Shown: in pieces, positions 8,312 through 16,552 of the stretch
Position numbering within the stretch: position 1 is the first letter of the stretch
Layout of the letters: each line of letters begins with the position of its first letter
Source: Vicinamibacteraceae bacterium
GTDB taxonomy: Bacteria > Planctomycetota > Phycisphaerae > Phycisphaerales > UBA5793
NCBI GenBank assembly: GCA_011525805.1
Contig: WYBR01000095.1
Span: 1-55,911, forward strand
DNA length: 55,911 nt
Direction: 5' to 3'
Notes under the pieces: generated by a model
The model's database searches: none
Seen by the model: only the letters and a program-made list of their open reading frames with translations
What the model was told of the DNA's origin: nothing
Translations under genes and position numbers: made by a program

Positions 8312-9502
8312 ATGCATGCACACCGCGTTGACGTTCAAGCGGCTCTGGATGGCTGGGTGGAGGCGGCCCTCGAGGGCGAATCGATCAGCCGCGAGGATGC
8401 ACTCGCGATCCTCCGTGACGAGTCGATCCCTCTCTTACCCCTCGTTCACGCGGCCGGCCGGGTGCGAGAGCACTTCTTCGGCCGCGACGTTCTGATTCAT
8501 CAGCTGCACAACGTGCAGAGCGGCGCGTGCCCGGAGGACTGCGGCTACTGCGGGCAGAGCCAGTCGAGCACCGCCCCGATCCAGGCTTACCGCCTGCGCC
8601 GCCGCGAGGAGATCATCGCCGAAGCGCAGCGCGCCAAAGAGAACGGAGCCTACCGCTACTGCATGGTCCTCTCGGGGCGCGGGCCCAGCGATGAAGAGAT
8701 CAATCACATGGCCGCGTGCATCCGCGAGGTGAAGGATCGCTTCGGGCTGCGCACGTGCCTCTCAGCGGGTTTGCTCGATGAGGCGAAGGCCAGGCGCCTG
8801 GCCGACGCCGGGCTGGACCGCCTCAACCACAACCTCAACACGAGCGAGTCGCACTATGGGGAAATCTGCACGACGCACACCTTCGCCGACCGTGTGAACA
8901 CGCTCTCGGCCGCGCGCGCCGCGGGACTGGACCTGTGCAGCGGACTGATCGTCGGCATGGGGGAGGGGTTCGAGGATCTGGTCGAGGTGGCGTCGCGGCT
9001 TCGCGGCTTCGAGGTCCCGTCGATCCCCGTCAACTTCCTCGTGCCGATCCCGGGCAACCGCGTACGCGAGTCGGTGGTGGCGGGACGGCCGATCACGCCG
9101 CGACTGGCGCTGCGGGTCCTGTGCATGTTCCGATTCGTCAATCCGAAGGCGGAAATCCGCATCGGCGCCGGGCGCGAAGGGCACCTGCGGTCGATGCAGG
9201 CGCTGGCGCTTCACCCGGCCAACAGTCTCTTTGTGGATGGGTACCTGCTCACGCGCGGCTCGAACACGCGCGACACGATCGCGATGATCGTGGATGCGGG
9301 CTTTGAGGTGCGTCTTGATGGCGACTGGCCTGAGGACCTGGCGCGTTTCGTCGCGGGCCTCAAGGCGGGGGGAAGCGCCGCGTTCGACATCGATCACAGC
9401 GGGGAAGTGATCCGCGACGACCGGAGGCGCGTACGCAACGCACGGGTATCAGGGGAGGACACTCCCGCGGCGCTGAGTGTGAACGGCGTGGCGATGGAGT
9501 GA
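8312..9502 (+). CDS. bioB: Biotin synthase (radical SAM)
   Basis: Product of 396 residues from ATG 8312; the open frame back to 7799 runs through the inverted-repeat element and is not part of the gene. Radical-SAM cluster motif C73-x3-C77-x2-C80 (CPEDCGYCGQ). BioB-type blocks follow: YCMVLSGRGP, NHNLNTSE, SGLIVGMGE, NFLVPIPG and a GREGHLR segment near the end of the barrel. It converts dethiobiotin to biotin by sulfur insertion, using SAM and an auxiliary cluster. The ~55-residue C-terminal extension is poorly conserved. TATGCT ends 6 bases before the start (8300-8305). No other bio genes are in the window. Confidence 0.9.
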   Translation: MHAHRVDVQAALDGWVEAALEGESISREDALAILRDESIPLLPLVHAAGRVREHFFGRDVLIHQLHNVQSGACPEDCGYCGQSQSSTAPIQAYRLRRREEIIAEAQRAKENGAYRYCMVLSGRGPSDEEINHMAACIREVKDRFGLRTCLSAGLLDEAKARRLADAGLDRLNHNLNTSESHYGEICTTHTFADRVNTLSAARAAGLDLCSGLIVGMGEGFEDLVEVASRLRGFEVPSIPVNFLVPIPGNRVRESVVAGRPITPRLALRVLCMFRFVNPKAEIRIGAGREGHLRSMQALALHPANSLFVDGYLLTRGSNTRDTIAMIVDAGFEVRLDGDWPEDLARFVAGLKAGGSAAFDIDHSGEVIRDDRRRVRNARVSGEDTPAALSVNGVAME

Positions 9503-9529
9503 CCGCCCTCCGCCGTCCGGACGCGGCAT

Positions 9530-9625
9530 CGCGTCGCGCCGCCACGCCGACGCGCCCGCGAGGAAGACCGCCCCTGTGCTCCGCACTGCACTCTCGCACC
9601 GAGCCGCGAGCGTGCATCGGCGAGC
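9530..9625 (-). repeat. Inverted copy of the 6636-6730 repeat
   Basis: Read on the minus strand this matches 6636-6730, including a stem made by CACTGCAC (9584-9591) and CTCGC (9593-9597) with GCGAG (9606-9610) and GTGCAT (9612-9617). It lies between bioB and the convergent regulator gene. Confidence 0.55.
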
Positions 9626-9656
9626 GGCACGTCTGGCGTGAAACGGCTCAGAATCT

Positions 9657-9743
9657 GTTTCACAACTGACGTCGAAGTGGTGGAACGGGCCTCTGGCCCG
9701 TTCGATTTGGACGGGCGAGACGCCCGTCCCACCGTTGTGAAAC
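9657..9743. repeat. Triple-palindrome element between convergent genes
   Basis: Outer arms GTTTCACAAC (9657-9666) and GTTGTGAAAC (9734-9743) enclose two perfect hairpins: AACGGGCC/GGCCCGTT (9684-9702) and GGACGGGCG/CGCCCGTCC (9709-9729). It separates the ends of bioB and the regulator gene and could act as a bidirectional terminator or a REP-type element. Confidence 0.8.
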
Positions 9744-9749
9744 ACTCTC

Positions 9750-10835
9750 TCAGTCGTCGCTCTGCTCGCGGTACTCCGTGGGGCTCTGGCCCTGCATGCG
9801 GCGGAAGGTCGAGGTGAAGTGCCCGTGGCTCGCGAAGCCCGTGTCCGAGGCGATGCGGCTGATGGCCATGCGCTTGCTGCGGAGCATCCACTTGGCCATG
9901 TGAATCTGCTTGAGCAGGACGTACTGCTTTGGCGTGGTGCCGACGAGGCGCGAGAAGAGGCGGTGGAAGTGGAAGGGGCTGACGTCCACGAGGTTGGAGA
10001 TGGCCGTGAGGCTGGGCGACTCGTTGTAGCGGTCGTGAATGTAGCCGAGCACCTGTCCGACGCGGTCGTCCTCGACGAGGCCGACGGGGAGCATCTCGCC
10101 GCGCTCGAGGGGGCGCATCTCGAAGTGCCACTGCTCGGCGGCGTCGCTCGAGAGGGCGCGGCGGCGTTCGATGACGATCCAGACCGGCTTGCCGCCGAGG
10201 TTGAAGACGACGTCGTGCATCTGGTTGTCGGCGAAGGAGGGCCAGCGCTGATCCACCACTTCGCGCAGCAGCGACATCATCGACTTGAGATCGACCTGCG
10301 CGGCGTTCAGCCACGCCTCGCCCGACGGGTTGGCGTGGATGATGCGGTCGTTGTTGCCGATGAGGACGCGGCAGAGGTTCAGTTCGCGCGGCTGATTGAA
10401 GCGAGCGACCCACTGCCGCGCCAGCAGGCTCAGCGCGTGGAGGTCGGCGTCGGTGAAGGGATCGGAAGCGCGGGTGGCGACGAGGAGCCAGTGCCGCCGG
10501 TCGGGGTAGCCCTCCGGAAGCGTGATGCAGGCGAGGGGGGCGGAGGCGGGAATGTCCGAGCCCGACCAGTTCGCCTCTCCCGCCGTCCCCGCCGCGGCCC
10601 CGAGGCGCATCGCGCCGCGCAGCAGCGCATCGCCCTTGTGCCCGGATTCGAGCCAGGATTGGATCGCCGCCGCCGGAAAGCGGTCGCAGGCGATGAGTTC
10701 ATCGATGCGCGGGCGCTGAGGCACCACGATGCCGAAGAGCAGCCGATCGCACCGGAGGCGCTTGCGCGCGGCGCCAGTGAGGTCGCGGATGGAGTCAAGC
10801 CAGCCTGCGGAACGGTTGGAATGGGACGGAGCCAT
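9750..10835 (-). CDS. AraC/XylS-family transcriptional regulator with sensor-like N-terminus
   Basis: Product of 361 residues from ATG 10835, which has AAGGAG 8 bases upstream; the frame open to 10967 is not needed. The last ~100 residues form the two helix-turn-helix units of AraC proteins (LTAISNLVDVSPFHFHRLF, then ISRIASDTGFASHGHFTSTF and SPTEYR). The preceding ~250 residues contain a GAF-like segment and a PAS-like segment (CRVLIGNNDRIIHANPSGEAWL). It is presumably a ligand-responsive DNA-binding regulator; effector and targets are unknown. The upstream gap 10836-11087 holds TAGAAT on the minus strand at 10993-10988 and a GGCGGT/ACCGCC hairpin (10937-10951). Confidence 0.85.
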   Translation of the reverse strand: MAPSHSNRSAGWLDSIRDLTGAARKRLRCDRLLFGIVVPQRPRIDELIACDRFPAAAIQSWLESGHKGDALLRGAMRLGAAAGTAGEANWSGSDIPASAPLACITLPEGYPDRRHWLLVATRASDPFTDADLHALSLLARQWVARFNQPRELNLCRVLIGNNDRIIHANPSGEAWLNAAQVDLKSMMSLLREVVDQRWPSFADNQMHDVVFNLGGKPVWIVIERRRALSSDAAEQWHFEMRPLERGEMLPVGLVEDDRVGQVLGYIHDRYNESPSLTAISNLVDVSPFHFHRLFSRLVGTTPKQYVLLKQIHMAKWMLRSKRMAISRIASDTGFASHGHFTSTFRRMQGQSPTEYREQSDD

Positions 10836-11087
10836 GCGGCCGCTCCTTCGAGTTCGATCGGTGGCAGCCGGGACGGTGGAGGTGACGACGGTGTCCAAGG
10901 GAATCCTCCGAGAGCCTTGCTCGGTCTGAGTGTGTTGGCGGTCGCACCGCCCGCATCCCCGCATCAAGGCGGGAACCTCTGGCGCTATTCTAGCGTCCGC
11001 GTGAGATGTGAACCAATGTCAAGGCGGGTCGGTCTTGCAAAATCCCGTGAAATGTCCGCGGATTCATCACCCGCGCGGGTGGGGACA

Positions 11088-11603
11088 TCACCCGCGTCGG
11101 CGATCGCCGCGCAAGGTCTGCTCGTAGCGCCACGCGAGGCGATCGCCCGAGCAGTCAATGTGCACCATGAAGAAGCCGCCGCGATGCTCCAGAAACGCCG
11201 GCCAGATGATCTCTCGATCCGTCTGCGGGATCGACAGGTCCATCACCCGATCGAGCGGATGCCATTCGAGCCGGCCTTCGCTCAGGTGGGTGCGCGCGAC
11301 GCGCACGGGTCGGGTGACTTCATAGCAGAAGATCAGCCAGTGGCCCTGGCCCTCGTAGGAGCGCTCGCTGACGATTCCAGCGAGGTGGAGGTCTTCGGCG
11401 GCGACGTCGATGTCCGCCTCTTCGTGGATCTCGCGGATGGCGCAGGCGGTCGGGCTTTCTCCGGTGTGCTGTTCGAGTTTGCCGCCGATGGGGGAGTAGA
11501 GATCGAGATTGGGCGGCTTGGCGCGATGGAGCAGCAGCACGCGCCCCTGCTCGTCGAACAGGTAGCAGAGCACGGCGATGCGGTAGGGCAGGTTCGCCGA
11601 CAT
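11088..11603 (-). CDS. Nudix hydrolase
   Basis: Product of 171 residues from ATG 11603; an extended start at 11642 is less likely. The N-terminus (YRIAVLCYLFDEQGRVLLLHR) is typical of the fold. The Nudix box runs from GGKLE to REIHEEADI, keeping the REx2EE metal-binding core but with Asp where the terminal Gly is usual. It hydrolyses a nucleoside diphosphate linked to another group, releasing phosphate or a monophosphate; substrate not predictable. It is transcribed divergently from murC 120 bases away, so the promoters may be close. Confidence 0.85.
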   Translation of the reverse strand: MSANLPYRIAVLCYLFDEQGRVLLLHRAKPPNLDLYSPIGGKLEQHTGESPTACAIREIHEEADIDVAAEDLHLAGIVSERSYEGQGHWLIFCYEVTRPVRVARTHLSEGRLEWHPLDRVMDLSIPQTDREIIWPAFLEHRGGFFMVHIDCSGDRLAWRYEQTLRGDRRRG

Positions 11604-11723
11604 GCGGGAGAATGTATCACTCCGCCGGGCGCGCCGCCACACGCGGCGCAGCGCGAACTCTCAATCCCGCCGCCCGGATCGGCCGATAGCCAAGCGGGTA
11701 TCATCGGGAGGCGCGGCGAAATC

Positions 11724-13238
11724 ATGAGCGCAGAAGGCGGCACGAAAGTGGGAAGAGCGGTCAAGCAGTCCGGCCACGTTTCGGGGCCGCGGGCGGCGCG
11801 GGAGCGCGCCGACTTCTCCCGCGCGCCGGCGTGGGATGTTCGCGGCCGCAGCCTCTACTTCGTCGGCATCGGCGGATGCGGGATGAGCGGACTGGCCCGC
11901 ATGCTCCTCGCTCGCGGCGCGCGATGCTCAGGCTCGGATATGACGCGCAGCGACCTCACGGAGTCGCTCGCGCGCGACGGCGTGGCCGTCGCCTTCGACC
12001 AGGAGTCCGGCTCCCTGCCCGACGAGTGCGACCTCGTCATCGCCTCCGCCGCGATCCGCCCCGACCACCCGCAACTGCTCGAAGCGCAGCGCCGCGGCCT
12101 GACGGTCATGCACTACGCCGAGGCGCTCGGCCGCCTCATGCTCGGCCGCACCGGCGTCTCCATCGCCGGAACGCACGGCAAGAGCACGACGACCGCCACC
12201 CTCGCGCACATTCTCATCCAGTGCGGCCTCGATCCCTCCTTCGTCGTCGGCGCCACCTGCAGCCAGATCGGCGGCGGAGCGCGCACCGGCTCGGCCGCGG
12301 TCCCCGGCACGGATCGCCCCGGCATCCTCCTCGGCGAGGCGTGCGAGTTCAACCGCTCGTTCCACCATCACCGCCCGACGCTGGGCGTCATCCTCAACAT
12401 CGAGGAGGACCACCTCGACATCTACGGCTCGCTTGACGCGATCATCGAGGCGTTTCACGAGTTCGCCGCGATCCTCCCGCCGCGCGATCAGGGCGGGTAC
12501 CTGCTCATCGCGCACGAAGGCGCGCATCGCGGCGTCGTCGCGGCCGGGCTTGAGTGCGCCGTCGAGACGATCGGATTCTCGACGCAGGCGGACTGGGTCG
12601 TTCACTTTGATCCCGCTTCGCACCGCGTCACGCTTTCGCGCGGCGGGAGCGAAGCGGCCTCGTGGATCGCGCCGATGCCCGGCGAGCACAACGCCTACAA
12701 CTCCGCCGTCGCCTGCGTCGTGGCGCATCGACTCGGCTGCGCGTGGGATCGCATCACCGCGGCCGTCGAGTCTTTTGCCGGCGTCGATCGGCGCCTTCAG
12801 CGCCTCGGCAGCCGCGCCATTCCCGGCGGTGAGGTGCTCGTTTACGACGACTACGGCCACCACCCCACCGAGATCGACGCCACGCTTCGCGCCCTCCGCG
12901 CGCATGAGAAGCCCCGGCGCCTCGTGTGCGTCTTTCAACCCCACCAGCACAGCCGCACGCGGTTTCTGCTTGAGCAGTTTGCATCGAGTTTCAGTTCGGC
13001 GGACGTGGTGATCGTGCCGCACATCTACTTCGTGCGCGACAGCGAGGCGGAGAAGCAGCGCGTGAGCGCGGCCGACCTCGTCGATCGCCTGCGGCAGCGC
13101 GGCGTGCAGGCGATGCACCTGTATCCCTTCGAGGCGATCGTGGAGCAACTCGAGAACGTCTGCCGCCCCGGCGACCTGCTCGTGGTGATGGGTGCCGGCC
13201 CGGTGTGGAAGGTCGCCAGACAGTTCCTCGGGCGGTAG
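11724..13238 (+). CDS. murC: UDP-N-acetylmuramate--L-alanine ligase
   Basis: Product of 504 residues from ATG 11724, with GGGAGG 12 bases upstream and TATCAT at 11699-11704. The frame is open to 9819, but that stretch is antisense to two other genes. MurC features: Rossmann motif FVGIGGCGMSG (47-56), P-loop AGTHGKST (148-155), YDDYGHHPTEI and FQPHQHSRT in the C-terminal domain. It adds L-Ala to UDP-MurNAc with ATP in the cytoplasm, the first peptide step of peptidoglycan. It opens the cell-wall cluster. The first ~35 residues are an unconserved extension. The muropeptide ligase Mpl is a related alternative, but the cluster context favours MurC. Confidence 0.93.
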   Translation: MSAEGGTKVGRAVKQSGHVSGPRAARERADFSRAPAWDVRGRSLYFVGIGGCGMSGLARMLLARGARCSGSDMTRSDLTESLARDGVAVAFDQESGSLPDECDLVIASAAIRPDHPQLLEAQRRGLTVMHYAEALGRLMLGRTGVSIAGTHGKSTTTATLAHILIQCGLDPSFVVGATCSQIGGGARTGSAAVPGTDRPGILLGEACEFNRSFHHHRPTLGVILNIEEDHLDIYGSLDAIIEAFHEFAAILPPRDQGGYLLIAHEGAHRGVVAAGLECAVETIGFSTQADWVVHFDPASHRVTLSRGGSEAASWIAPMPGEHNAYNSAVACVVAHRLGCAWDRITAAVESFAGVDRRLQRLGSRAIPGGEVLVYDDYGHHPTEIDATLRALRAHEKPRRLVCVFQPHQHSRTRFLLEQFASSFSSADVVIVPHIYFVRDSEAEKQRVSAADLVDRLRQRGVQAMHLYPFEAIVEQLENVCRPGDLLVVMGAGPVWKVARQFLGR

Positions 13239-13281
13239 ACATCAAGGCATCGAGGGAACGACGCAACGAGGCGCGCGTTTG

Positions 13282-13315
13282 GCCGCGACCCGGAGGCTCT
13301 GCGCAGGGGAGCGCG
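13282..13315 (+). repeat. Intergenic repeat R1, copy 1
   Basis: GCCGCGACCCGGAGGC followed by a GCGCAGGGGAGCGCG half, between murC and the lipoprotein gene. Other copies are at 15306-15339, 20096-20130 (inverted) and 45216-45250. All are outside coding sequence. Confidence 0.8.
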
Positions 13316-13415
13316 TCGCGCTGTGGCGCAAATGGACCGCCCCGCGTCCCCCGCGTCGAGTATGATCCCGCGCAGGCGCGCCGGTTGCCAACCCGGCAAC
13401 GCCGGGAGGATGGAC

Positions 13416-14210
13416 ATGACGACTCATCTGCTCGTGTGCGCTGCGCTCGCTGCGATGGTGTGCTCGGGATGCGCGGCCACGTCGGCGGGCGGGACGGGCG
13501 AATCATTCGAAGGCTTCGGCACGCTCACGACCCTCTTTGCATTACCCGAGCGGCAGACCGACTGGCCGGCGGGGACGCTCACCGGCGGGGGCTTCGAGCC
13601 GGATCCCGATGACAAGGGCGCTTCGCCCGGCATGAGAGCGATCCTCCTCGCGGACAACGTGGCCGATCCGGGCGGCATCGCGGCGCGCCTCCAGCCCGGC
13701 CGGCGCGCGTGGGTCAAGGGGGCGATCCTCGACGACGTGATCCGCGTCGATGAGATGGAGGTGATCCCGTATCCGCGGGCCGGCGCGATCCCGGGCAAGG
13801 AGACGAATACGACGGGGCGCTTCGAGTTCGTCGACGTCGGCGCCTGGCACAACCGCATGCCCCCCGACACGAACGTGCGGCACCTCGTGCTCAACTTCAA
13901 GGCGCAGAACCTCGCGGCCGACCGCAAGGAGCGCACGATGAAGATCGAGCGCATCTTCTACTCGTTCGACCGCGACCGCGAAGGCGTCGCGGCGAAGCGG
14001 ATGTCGCTGGTGAACCCCGACACGGGCCTGGCGGGCGGCCGCATGGAACTGATGCTGCGCCACAACGAGACGACGGAGTTCGCGATCCGCGGCGAGGACG
14101 TCTATCCCGACGGGCACGTGAACGAAGACCTGTTCGTGATCGTGATCCTGAGCGTAGGCGAGGAGCGCGTGGTCCTGCGGCAGTATGGGAAGATCATTGA
14201 AGCGTTTTGA
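13416..14210 (+). CDS. Putative lipoprotein of unknown function in the mur cluster
   Basis: Product of 264 residues. ATG 13416 follows GGGAGGA by 5 bases. The signal peptide ends in a lipobox-like VCSGC with Cys19 as likely lipidation site, although Cys at the -3 position is unusual. The mature part is probably beta-rich. It contains a segment resembling secretory assembly proteins (FVDVGAWHNRMPPDTNVRHL, then LNFKAQNL and later IRGEDVYPDG). It separates murC from murB, which are usually adjacent or fused, so a role in envelope biogenesis is inferred from position only. It may be cotranscribed with murB, whose promoter-like TATCCT lies just after this stop. Confidence 0.7.
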   Translation: MTTHLLVCAALAAMVCSGCAATSAGGTGESFEGFGTLTTLFALPERQTDWPAGTLTGGGFEPDPDDKGASPGMRAILLADNVADPGGIAARLQPGRRAWVKGAILDDVIRVDEMEVIPYPRAGAIPGKETNTTGRFEFVDVGAWHNRMPPDTNVRHLVLNFKAQNLAADRKERTMKIERIFYSFDRDREGVAAKRMSLVNPDTGLAGGRMELMLRHNETTEFAIRGEDVYPDGHVNEDLFVIVILSVGEERVVLRQYGKIIEAF

Positions 14211-14290
14211 CCGCGACGATCACGACCGATCGACCCGACGGTGGCCAAATCTCCAGCCTCGCCTCCCGGTCGATCGATATCCTTTCACCG

Positions 14291-15280
14291 GTGACCAGCC
14301 AGACTTCCGGCAGCGTGCGGACGATCGTCGAAGACCTCGAGGCCGAGGTTGAGTTTGATGCGCCCGTTGGCACCGAGATGACCTGGTACCGCGTGGGGGG
14401 GCGGGCGGATGTGCTCGTGCGGCCGCGCTCGGTCGAGGCGCTCTGCACGCTCACGCGCCGCTGCCGCGAGTCCGGCGTCACGGTCCGCGTGCTCGGGTCG
14501 GGGGCGAACCTGCTCGTGGCCGACGAAGGGGTGGACGGCGTGGTCGTGCATCTCGATCAGCCGGCGTTCCGCGAAGTCTCGACCATTCACCGCCACCGCA
14601 TCCATCGCGCCGGGGTCGAGGGACGCGCGGGAGACGCCGTGCGCGTCATGGCGGGCAAGAGCCTCGAGCAACTGGTCATCTCTACGGCGACGCAGGGGCT
14701 CAGCGGCATCGAGTGCATGGCCGGAGTGCCCGCGAGCGTCGGCGGGGCGATCCGCATGAACGCGGGGGGCAAGTACGGCTGCATCGGCGACGCCGTGGCC
14801 GCGGTCGGCTGCATCAACCTCAAGGGCGACCTGGTCGTTCACGAGCGGCACGATCTCGCCTTCGAGTACCGCCGCTGCTCGATCATCGATCCCATCATCC
14901 TCTGGGCGGAACTCGCCTTGACACCCGATGATCCGGAGAAGACGCACGGCCGCGTGAAGGAGATCTTCGCCGAGAAGAAGCGGAGCCAGCCGCTGGCGGC
15001 GAGCAGCGCCGGCTGCGCCTTTCGCAATCCGCTCGCGGCGGACGGCTCGGGTCGGCTTATCAGCGCGGGCGAACTCATCGACCGCGCCGGGCTCAAGGGC
15101 CACTCGATCGGCGGGGCGACAATCAGCGAGCGGCACGCCAACTTCTTCATCGCCGGCGAGGGCGCCACGGCGGGCGATCTCATCGAATTGATGGACCACG
15201 CTGCGGCCGTCGTCGCGGACCGGCTGGGGTATGAACTGGTGCGCGAGGTGGTGGTGTGGAAGAGAGGCAATAGGCATTAG
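14291..15280 (+). CDS. murB: UDP-N-acetylenolpyruvoylglucosamine reductase
   Basis: Product of 329 residues from GTG 14291. This start is chosen because TATCCT (14278-14283) ends 7 bases before it, the spacing seen at other genes here. A TTG at 14207 overlapping the previous stop is an alternative (357 residues). MurB blocks: MTWYRVGGRADVLVRP, GSGANLLV, GIECMAGVPASVGGAIRMNAGG and the active-site loop SSAGCAFRNP, with Cys where E. coli MurB has the proton-donor Ser. It is an FAD enzyme reducing UDP-GlcNAc-enolpyruvate to UDP-MurNAc with NADPH. The last codons and stop lie in a TAGGCAT repeat. Confidence 0.92.
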   Translation: MTSQTSGSVRTIVEDLEAEVEFDAPVGTEMTWYRVGGRADVLVRPRSVEALCTLTRRCRESGVTVRVLGSGANLLVADEGVDGVVVHLDQPAFREVSTIHRHRIHRAGVEGRAGDAVRVMAGKSLEQLVISTATQGLSGIECMAGVPASVGGAIRMNAGGKYGCIGDAVAAVGCINLKGDLVVHERHDLAFEYRRCSIIDPIILWAELALTPDDPEKTHGRVKEIFAEKKRSQPLAASSAGCAFRNPLAADGSGRLISAGELIDRAGLKGHSIGGATISERHANFFIAGEGATAGDLIELMDHAAAVVADRLGYELVREVVVWKRGNRH

Positions 15281-15302
15281 GCACTAGGCATTAGGGATTA
15301 GG
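15267..15302 (+). repeat. Tandem TAGGCATT/TAGGCACT array overlapping the murB stop
   Basis: Units AATAGGCATT, AGGCACTAGGCATT and AGGGATTAGG follow each other with 7-8 base spacing. The first units encode the final Asn-Arg-His and the TAG stop of MurB. Related text occurs at 4216-4255. Confidence 0.7.
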
Positions 15303-15305
15303 TCA

Positions 15306-15339
15306 GCCGCGACCCGGAGGCACTGCGCAGGGGAGCGCG
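15306..15339 (+). repeat. Intergenic repeat R1, copy 2
   Basis: Same 34-base unit as 13282-13315 with two or three substitutions. It lies 26 bases after the murB stop. Confidence 0.8.
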
Positions 15340-15400
15340 GCGCGGGGGCAATTGCGATCGATGTATCAGGACGATCGCGCGGGGTCTGAAGGAATCTATC

Positions 15401-15416
15401 GCGAAGCCGCAAGCGG
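15401..15416 (+). repeat. Repeat R2 variant upstream of ddl
   Basis: GCGAAGCCGCAAGCGG differs by one base from GCGAAGACGCAAGCGG, the 16-mer that bounds the transposase unit at 53621-54310. It contains the short palindrome CCGC-AA-GCGG. Confidence 0.55.
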
Positions 15417-15428
15417 CGGCAGATCTGA

Positions 15429-16364
15429 ATGAACATGCAAGTACACCGCACAAACGTCGCCGTCCTCGCAGGCGGTCCCGACGCAGAGCGCGAAGTGAGC
15501 CTCATGTCCGGGCGCGAGATCGCCGCGGCGATCGACGCTGCCGGCCGCTTCGCCGCGAAACTACACGTGATCGATCGATTGACCGCCGACGATCTCAGTG
15601 CGATCGCGGGCGATGTGATCTTCCCCGCGCTGCACGGGCCGTGGGGCGAAGGCGGGCCGCTGCAGCGCCTGCTCGAAGCGGACGGCCGGCCCTTCGTCGG
15701 CTCCGGCTCGGTCGCGGCCGAGATCGCGATGGACAAGATGCGCACCAAGGAGATCTCGCAGCGCATCGGCGTGGCGACGCCGCCCGCGTGCGTGCTCACG
15801 TCGATCGACGATGCGTGCCCCGTCGAGCCGCCGCTGGTCCTCAAGCCGATCGACGACGGCTCGAGCGTCGACGTGCTCATCTGCCGCAGCGCTGACGAGG
15901 TGCGCCGCGGCCGGGCGCAACTGCATCCGCGCCGCAAGCGCCTCATGGCGGAGAAGTTCATCCCCGGCCGCGAACTGACCGTCGGGCTGGTGGGCGACCG
16001 CGTCGGCTCGCTCATCGAAATCATCCCCAGCGTTGAGTTCTACGACTACGAGGCGAAGTACACGCGCGACGACACGCGCTACACCGTCAATCCCGACCTG
16101 CCCGCCGAACACGCGCGGCGGATCAAGGAGGACTCGCTGCGCCTCTACCGCGCGATCGGATGCCGCGACCTGGCGCGGATCGACTTCCGCTACGACGACG
16201 CGACGGACCCGGCGCGGCCGACGTGGTGGATGCTCGAGGTGAACACGATGCCGGGGTTCACGAGCCACTCGCTCGTGCCGATGGGGGAGGCGGCGGGGGG
16301 CGTACCGATGCCGCTGCTGTGCACGAGGCTGGTGGAGATGGCGCTGGGGCGCGCGGCGAGGTAG
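15429..16364 (+). CDS. ddl: D-alanine--D-alanine ligase
   Basis: Product of 311 residues, the usual Ddl length. N-terminal VAVLAGGPDAEREVSL carries the acidic residue that positions the first D-Ala. FPALHGPWGEGGPLQ and the GSGSVAAEIAMDKMRTK segment follow, then the ATP-grasp end DFRYDD and LEVNTMPGFTSHSLVP with the Mg-binding Glu and Asn. It makes the D-Ala-D-Ala dipeptide for peptidoglycan precursors. ATG 15429 has only a weak ribosome site (GGCGGCAG). It sits between murB and the ftsQ-like gene, the usual dcw order. Confidence 0.93.
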   Translation: MNMQVHRTNVAVLAGGPDAEREVSLMSGREIAAAIDAAGRFAAKLHVIDRLTADDLSAIAGDVIFPALHGPWGEGGPLQRLLEADGRPFVGSGSVAAEIAMDKMRTKEISQRIGVATPPACVLTSIDDACPVEPPLVLKPIDDGSSVDVLICRSADEVRRGRAQLHPRRKRLMAEKFIPGRELTVGLVGDRVGSLIEIIPSVEFYDYEAKYTRDDTRYTVNPDLPAEHARRIKEDSLRLYRAIGCRDLARIDFRYDDATDPARPTWWMLEVNTMPGFTSHSLVPMGEAAGGVPMPLLCTRLVEMALGRAAR

Positions 16365-16390
16365 GCGCGAAACGGCGCACGCAAAGAGAG

Positions 16391-16406
16391 GCGAAGACGC
16401 AAGCGG
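16391..16406 (+). repeat. Repeat R2 (GCGAAGACGCAAGCGG)
   Basis: Exact copy of the 16-mer at 53621-53636, located after the ddl stop. A shorter relative (CAAAGACGCAAGCG) is at 17591-17604. Confidence 0.75.
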
Positions 16407-16552
16407 GTTCGGGCGCTTCAGCACGCTGCAAGTCGCGGCCCCCAGGTCTCAAGCACCGAGTCTCGCGCCGCACGCCCCATGTCTCAAGCCCCTTTCCCCC
16501 AAGTGCCGACATACTCCGTTGAGTCCGCACCCGTCGCCTCCGGGGGAGAGTT

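Noticed and set aside
9819-11723. Open frame that would make MurC 1139 residues long
   Set aside because: It is antisense to the AraC-type and Nudix genes, has low-complexity content, and MurC domains begin only after 11724.
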